From Roseomonas aerilata DSM 19363 (GTDB lineage: Bacteria; Pseudomonadota; Alphaproteobacteria; Acetobacterales; Acetobacteraceae): a DNA stretch of 64,000 nucleotides. This document shows positions 60,721 through 64,000 of the stretch, in pieces. The DNA lies in NCBI RefSeq assembly GCF_000711725.1, contig NZ_JONP01000007.1:186001-250000 (forward strand), given 5' to 3'. The notes under the pieces are model-generated. The model worked only from the letters and a program-made list of their open reading frames with translations, did no database searches and had not been told where the DNA came from. Both the position numbers and the translations under genes were made by a program. Numbering within the stretch: position 1 is the stretch's first letter; every line of letters starts with the position of its first letter.

Positions 60721-62166
60721 ATGGCCACAGGCAAGACACTCAACGCGGCGAACCTCGAGGCGCTCGGCGCGACCCGGCTTGCGGAACTGCTCATGGCGAT
60801 CAGCAAGGGCAATGCCGCCGCCCAGCGCCAGCTACGCTTAGCTCTGGCGGGCAGCGGCGGTGTCGATGGCACGGCACGCGCTGTCACCAAGCAGCTGATC
60901 AGCATCGGGCGTGCCAAGACCTGGCTGGACTGGCAGAAGATCAAGCCGTTCCTGGCCGAGCTGGAGGTCCAGCGCCGCGCCATCCTCGACGTGGTCGCCC
61001 CAGCTGATCCGGGCGAGGCTTTCGAGCTGCTCTGGCGCTTAGTTGGCTGCGCCGAAAGCGTGCTGGCGCGCTCCGACGACGGCAGCGGCCGCCTGTCCGA
61101 CGCTTTTCGCGCCGCTGCCCGGGACCTCGGCCCCCTGGCGCAGCGGGCCGGCCTGCCGCCCGAGGTTCTCGCCAACCGTGCCTTCTCGGCCCTTGCGGGT
61201 GACGAACACGGTGCCTGGGACGAGCTCATTCCCATCCTGGCCCCTCAACTCGGCACGGCCGGGCTGCTCATCATCAGGGACGCGGTGCAAGCATGGCAGG
61301 CGGAGCCAGTTACCACCTTTCCCAGCGGCAAGCGCCAGGTGATTGGCTGGTCAAGTTCGGGTCCGCTTTATGCCGACGAGGTTCAGTCCCATCGCAGGAA
61401 GCACGCGGCTACCTTCATCCTACAACAGGTTGCCGACGCGCTCGGCGACGTCGACGGCTTCATCGCGCAGTTCGACCCCACGGCGAGCAAGACGCCGGCC
61501 GTCGCTGCGGCCGTAGCGCGACGGCTGCTCGGTGCCGGGCGCCGAGACGAGGCCTGGGCGGCGGTCGAACGCGTTGACGCCCGACAGCGCGCGCAGGCGC
61601 CAACCGAGTGGGAGGAGGCGCGCGTCGACGTGCTCGAGGCGCTCGGGCGGTTGGACGAGGCGCAGGCCTTCCGGTGGGATCGCTTCGCCGCGACACTCAA
61701 CGCCACGCACCTTCGCGCCTACCTCCGCAAGTTGCCGGACTTCGACGATGTCGAGGCGGAGCAGAGGGCGCTTGCCCACGCGCTCACCTTCAAGGACGTC
61801 CACCGATCGCTGGAGTTCCTCGTCGCCTGGCCCGACCTGCGACGGGCCAGCGAGTTGGTCCTCGGCCGGGCGAAGGCGTTGAACGGCGACCTCTACGAAT
61901 TGCTCTCGCCGGCTGCCGACGCGCTTGAAAGCCGTCACCCGCTCGCCGCGACATTGCTGCGCCGTGCCATGATCGACTTCACGCTCCGTGCTGCCCGGTC
62001 GTCGCGCTACAAGCACGCGGCGCGGCACTTGCGCGATTGCCGTGACACTGCAGCGCGCGTGGAGGACTTCGGAGCCGTGCCCGATCACTCGGCTTACGAG
62101 CGGGCGCTGCGGGCCACCCACGGTCGCAAGGTCGGGTTCTGGCAAGAGGTAGAAAGGTTGAGCTGA
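60721..62166 (+). CDS. DUF6880-like protein
   Basis: 481 residues from ATG 60721; upstream open frame is spurious. The N-terminus TLNAANLEALGATRLAELLMAIS resembles DUF6880 proteins, which are all-helical, repeat-like and of unknown function. Later parts continue as helical pairs (ATFILQQVADALGDVDGFIAQFD, RRLLGAGRRDEAWAAVERVD), suggesting a superhelical scaffold. No catalytic motif is visible. Family name from memory of the N-terminal pattern; moderately sure. Divergent from DUF3489. Confidence 0.6.
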   Translation: MATGKTLNAANLEALGATRLAELLMAISKGNAAAQRQLRLALAGSGGVDGTARAVTKQLISIGRAKTWLDWQKIKPFLAELEVQRRAILDVVAPADPGEAFELLWRLVGCAESVLARSDDGSGRLSDAFRAAARDLGPLAQRAGLPPEVLANRAFSALAGDEHGAWDELIPILAPQLGTAGLLIIRDAVQAWQAEPVTTFPSGKRQVIGWSSSGPLYADEVQSHRRKHAATFILQQVADALGDVDGFIAQFDPTASKTPAVAAAVARRLLGAGRRDEAWAAVERVDARQRAQAPTEWEEARVDVLEALGRLDEAQAFRWDRFAATLNATHLRAYLRKLPDFDDVEAEQRALAHALTFKDVHRSLEFLVAWPDLRRASELVLGRAKALNGDLYELLSPAADALESRHPLAATLLRRAMIDFTLRAARSSRYKHAARHLRDCRDTAARVEDFGAVPDHSAYERALRATHGRKVGFWQEVERLS

Positions 62167-62523
62167 CCTTGCGTTAAGGCTGAAAGCGACCCGTCCACGA
62201 CATGGGTGCTCGTCAGCGCGCGTCGGATATGGACGTGGAAGCGGAAATCGCGTCACTGCCGGTACAAGCGGCGGCTTTGCGCCCATTCCGGACATTCTGG
62301 GTCTCAGGGCAGATCCCCGAAACCGGATGTAGCTCCAGTCGCGTCTCACAGCAGGGCTGGGCCGCAGTCCTAAGGGCCAGCGATCACTTTCCTGCCGCCC
62401 TCCCCCGGTTTAGAAGTTCATTATGCAGCCCTCAAATCCGAAAGCCGCAGCTTCGACAGAGGCAGGGTCACGACCAAAGCCAATCGTCAGGCATGGGTAA
62501 GACAGATAAACAGAAATCCAGAC
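62167..62523. other. Gene-free gap within the island
   Basis: 357 bp without a convincing gene. A 115-codon plus-strand frame (62202-62549) has no family features and overlaps the next gene. The stretch has lower GC than the core and may be remnant sequence plus the promoter of the nuclease-like gene. Confidence 0.5.
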
Positions 62524-63309
62524 ATGCCGCTTACCTTGACCCCCGTTGATCACGACGACCTATGTCACGGATGGCGTTGGATCATCGAGGACGAGAAGGA
62601 GCTTGCCCGTAAAGTCGCTATGGTCGCACTCGGCCACCACCGCCACGTCGCCAGCATTCTGACTGGGATCGATGGGGCGGTGCCTCCCTTGCGGAAGGAA
62701 GCCGCCAAGGCAGTTACCAACATGCTGACCGTGCCGCCTGGCAGCGATCCGTGGCATCGGGACGGGTGGGTGTTTCAGACTATATCCTGGATCGCCGCAC
62801 ACCGAACCGAAAAGGGCGTCGTTGCCCGTGCCCCACACCTCGTGCTGGCGCACAAGGGCTTCGATGGTATGCAACTGCGGCTGGATGGCACCGGCACGTC
62901 CGTGACTGCGCTGGTGGTATTTGAGGACAAGGCGACCAGCAACCCGCGCAAGACGGTGAGCAGCGACGTATGGGACGGGATCCGCGCGCTCGAAAGGGGC
63001 GAACGCATGCCGGAACTAGTCCAGGACGCAACCACAATGCTTGAGGCCCAGCAACGCCACTTTCCACAGCTGGACGTTGATGCCGCCATAGCAACTATAC
63101 TGTGGGACGAGGTGCGGCACTACCGCGTGAGCATCACGACATCGAACACCCACGCCGAAGATGCAGACCGTAAGCGCCTGTTCAGCGGCTTCGATGCGGT
63201 TGCGCCGGGCGATCGGTCGCGGCGACGGGCAGACACCATGCACTTCGATGCGCTGCGCGAGTGGATGGAGGATTTCTGTGCCAAGGCCATCGAACAGGTC
63301 GACCTGTAG
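62524..63309 (+). CDS. Predicted PD-(D/E)xK-type nuclease, possible defence protein
   Basis: 261 residues from ATG 62524. The middle shows a restriction-nuclease-like signature: Asp114 in KGFDGMQL, a turn, then a hydrophobic strand ALVVFEDKAT with Glu134 and Lys136. A conserved-looking helix (WHRDGWVFQTISWIAA) precedes it and HFDALREWMEDFCAKA closes the protein. The layout recalls HamA/DUF1837-type nucleases of Hachiman defence, but the family cannot be confirmed by eye. The next gene begins 7 bp later in the same direction. Confidence 0.55.
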   Translation: MPLTLTPVDHDDLCHGWRWIIEDEKELARKVAMVALGHHRHVASILTGIDGAVPPLRKEAAKAVTNMLTVPPGSDPWHRDGWVFQTISWIAAHRTEKGVVARAPHLVLAHKGFDGMQLRLDGTGTSVTALVVFEDKATSNPRKTVSSDVWDGIRALERGERMPELVQDATTMLEAQQRHFPQLDVDAAIATILWDEVRHYRVSITTSNTHAEDADRKRLFSGFDAVAPGDRSRRRADTMHFDALREWMEDFCAKAIEQVDL

Positions 63310-63316
63310 ATGAAAG

Positions 63317-64000
63317 ATGTTTGACCCGGTCACCATGAACCTCATCGGGCAGGCGCCGCCACTGAGGGCCCTCGACCTGGGTGAGCTGCCGCAACGCTTT
63401 ACCAACGCATATACCGAGATCGTCGCGGCGCGGGTGCGCCTGCGCGGCTACGTGGGCAAGGAACACCGGACCGAGGCGCTCGCCGAGCTGATGGACGAGA
63501 TGCGTCGGTTGGCCGCAACGCAGGAAGCCCTGGTCGTTTCCGACCATACGCGGGACACCCGGGCCTCCGCGGCCTTCGTGGCGGCGACGGCGCACCAACT
63601 CTGCTTGATGGCTGAGGTCGTGGATAGCGGCTTCCCGGGTGGCGAGGGGGAGCAGGTGCCATCGGCTGAGCCCGAAGTTGACCGAGGCGACGGATCGGGC
63701 GAGGACCCCAGCCTTCCCAGGATGACCTACATCGATGCCGTGCGCGTTGCGCCAGAGGTGTGCGCGACCCTGCTGTTCCTGATCGCTGACGCCCAGCCCG
63801 ACGCTGCGGAGATGGCGAAACGGATCCGTCCACCCGAGGGCTCGACCGGGGAGGCCCGCCTAGCCAGGGCAATCGCCGACCTAGCATCCGGCAGGCTCCG
63901 TGCCGTCGCCACCCCTGCCGCCCCCGACTTCGATGCCGTCGTCATCCCGTCCATGGCCGCGCTGGCAGCTGATGCCTTGCTGCGCCACCTCCATGCCGGG
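63317..64000 (+). CDS. Start of a long unknown gene, cut by the window end
   Basis: Open from ATG 63317 to the last base, 228 codons without a stop, 7 bp after the nuclease-like gene, so probably its operon partner. The N-terminal part is helical and charged (LPQRFTNAYTEIVAARVRLRG, then EALAELMDEMRRLAATQEALVV; ASAAFVAATAHQLCLMAE), followed by an acidic linker and another helical block. Such N-terminal helical modules precede helicase domains in several nuclease-helicase defence systems; no helicase motif is reached within the window. Confidence 0.6.
   Translation, partial: MFDPVTMNLIGQAPPLRALDLGELPQRFTNAYTEIVAARVRLRGYVGKEHRTEALAELMDEMRRLAATQEALVVSDHTRDTRASAAFVAATAHQLCLMAEVVDSGFPGGEGEQVPSAEPEVDRGDGSGEDPSLPRMTYIDAVRVAPEVCATLLFLIADAQPDAAEMAKRIRPPEGSTGEARLARAIADLASGRLRAVATPAAPDFDAVVIPSMAALAADALLRHLHAG

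Larger units (their letters stand above)
57636..64000. mobile_element. Probable genomic island with serine recombinase, right end outside the window
   Basis: Begins after tRNA-Gln with a recombinase, DUF2924 and DUF3489 trio, a set that recurs together in alphaproteobacterial islands, then carries genes of unknown function (DUF6880-like, a predicted nuclease, a long ORF). The cargo DNA around 62200-62560 is visibly less GC-rich than the core. The right boundary and attachment sites are not in view. Confidence 0.65.

Noticed and set aside
62202-62549. 115-codon ORF in the island gap
   Set aside because: No recognisable features, overlaps the nuclease-like gene and has no ribosome site.
62524-64000. 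Naming the pair hamA and hamB
   Set aside because: Only nuclease-like residues are visible and the partner is cut before any helicase motif, so a gene name is not justified.

Overview
The window reads as chromosomal DNA of a high-GC alphaproteobacterium. It has separate b and b' ATP synthase subunits, a DUF1674 succinate dehydrogenase assembly factor, very dense GTG/TTG-initiated overlapping genes, and long spurious open frames on the opposite strands. The gene complement (bacteriophytochrome with heme oxygenase, PQQ-type sugar dehydrogenase, NMT1-type importers, orphan opgH) fits Acetobacteraceae, Roseomonas-like. That placement is an inference from gene content; no rRNA lies in the window.

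Layout: 0-7 kb, housekeeping and membrane genes (SDHAF4-like, htpX, a haloacid dehalogenase, a YeeE-type sulfur transporter, a LysR regulator, opgH). 7.3-11 kb, bacteriophytochrome hybrid kinase with its heme oxygenase, and an FKBP. 11-17.5 kb, an ABC importer and catabolic operon (permease, epimerase, GNAT, DapA-like lyase, ATPase) with a TetR gene and a divergent binding protein; two matching palindromes mark likely TetR operators. 17.5-21 kb, glycosyltransferase, rsmB and an EamA transporter. 21-24 kb, an RTX calcium-binding protein and a small ORF that share a duplicated ~95-nt leader. 24.1-27.7 kb, dTDP-L-rhamnose operon rfbCBDA. 28-39.4 kb, folD, yggT, tRNA-Ala, SDR, glutathione peroxidase, PQQ sugar dehydrogenase, trxA, a HTH protein, tatA, methionine salvage genes mtnBDC, corA, a PepSY protein, EcsC. 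39.6-47.5 kb, asparaginase, GT2, acyltransferase, DUF2891, YqaA, an RlmL-like methyltransferase, an ABC exporter. 47.5-50.4 kb, the F0 operon atpI-B-E-F'-F. 50.5-57.3 kb, a family 5 binding protein, a radical SAM protein, a duplicated-domain secreted protein, a TPR lipoprotein, ispE, tRNA-Gln. 57.6-64 kb, an island with a large serine recombinase, DUF2924, DUF3489, a DUF6880-like protein, a predicted PD-(D/E)xK nuclease and a long gene running off the end.

The most unusual feature is a family of six ~200-250 bp intergenic elements (3983, 27711, 30301, 39431, 44017, 52083). Each is a chain of strong hairpins joined by conserved linkers. Stems vary between copies with pairing retained, and one copy (52083-52327) is an inverted double version with largely different stems. 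Five of the six lie between convergent genes, in every convergent protein-gene gap longer than about 30 bp outside the island, so they may act as bidirectional terminators or as a REP/MITE-like family. The second lead is the possible defence cargo at the right end.
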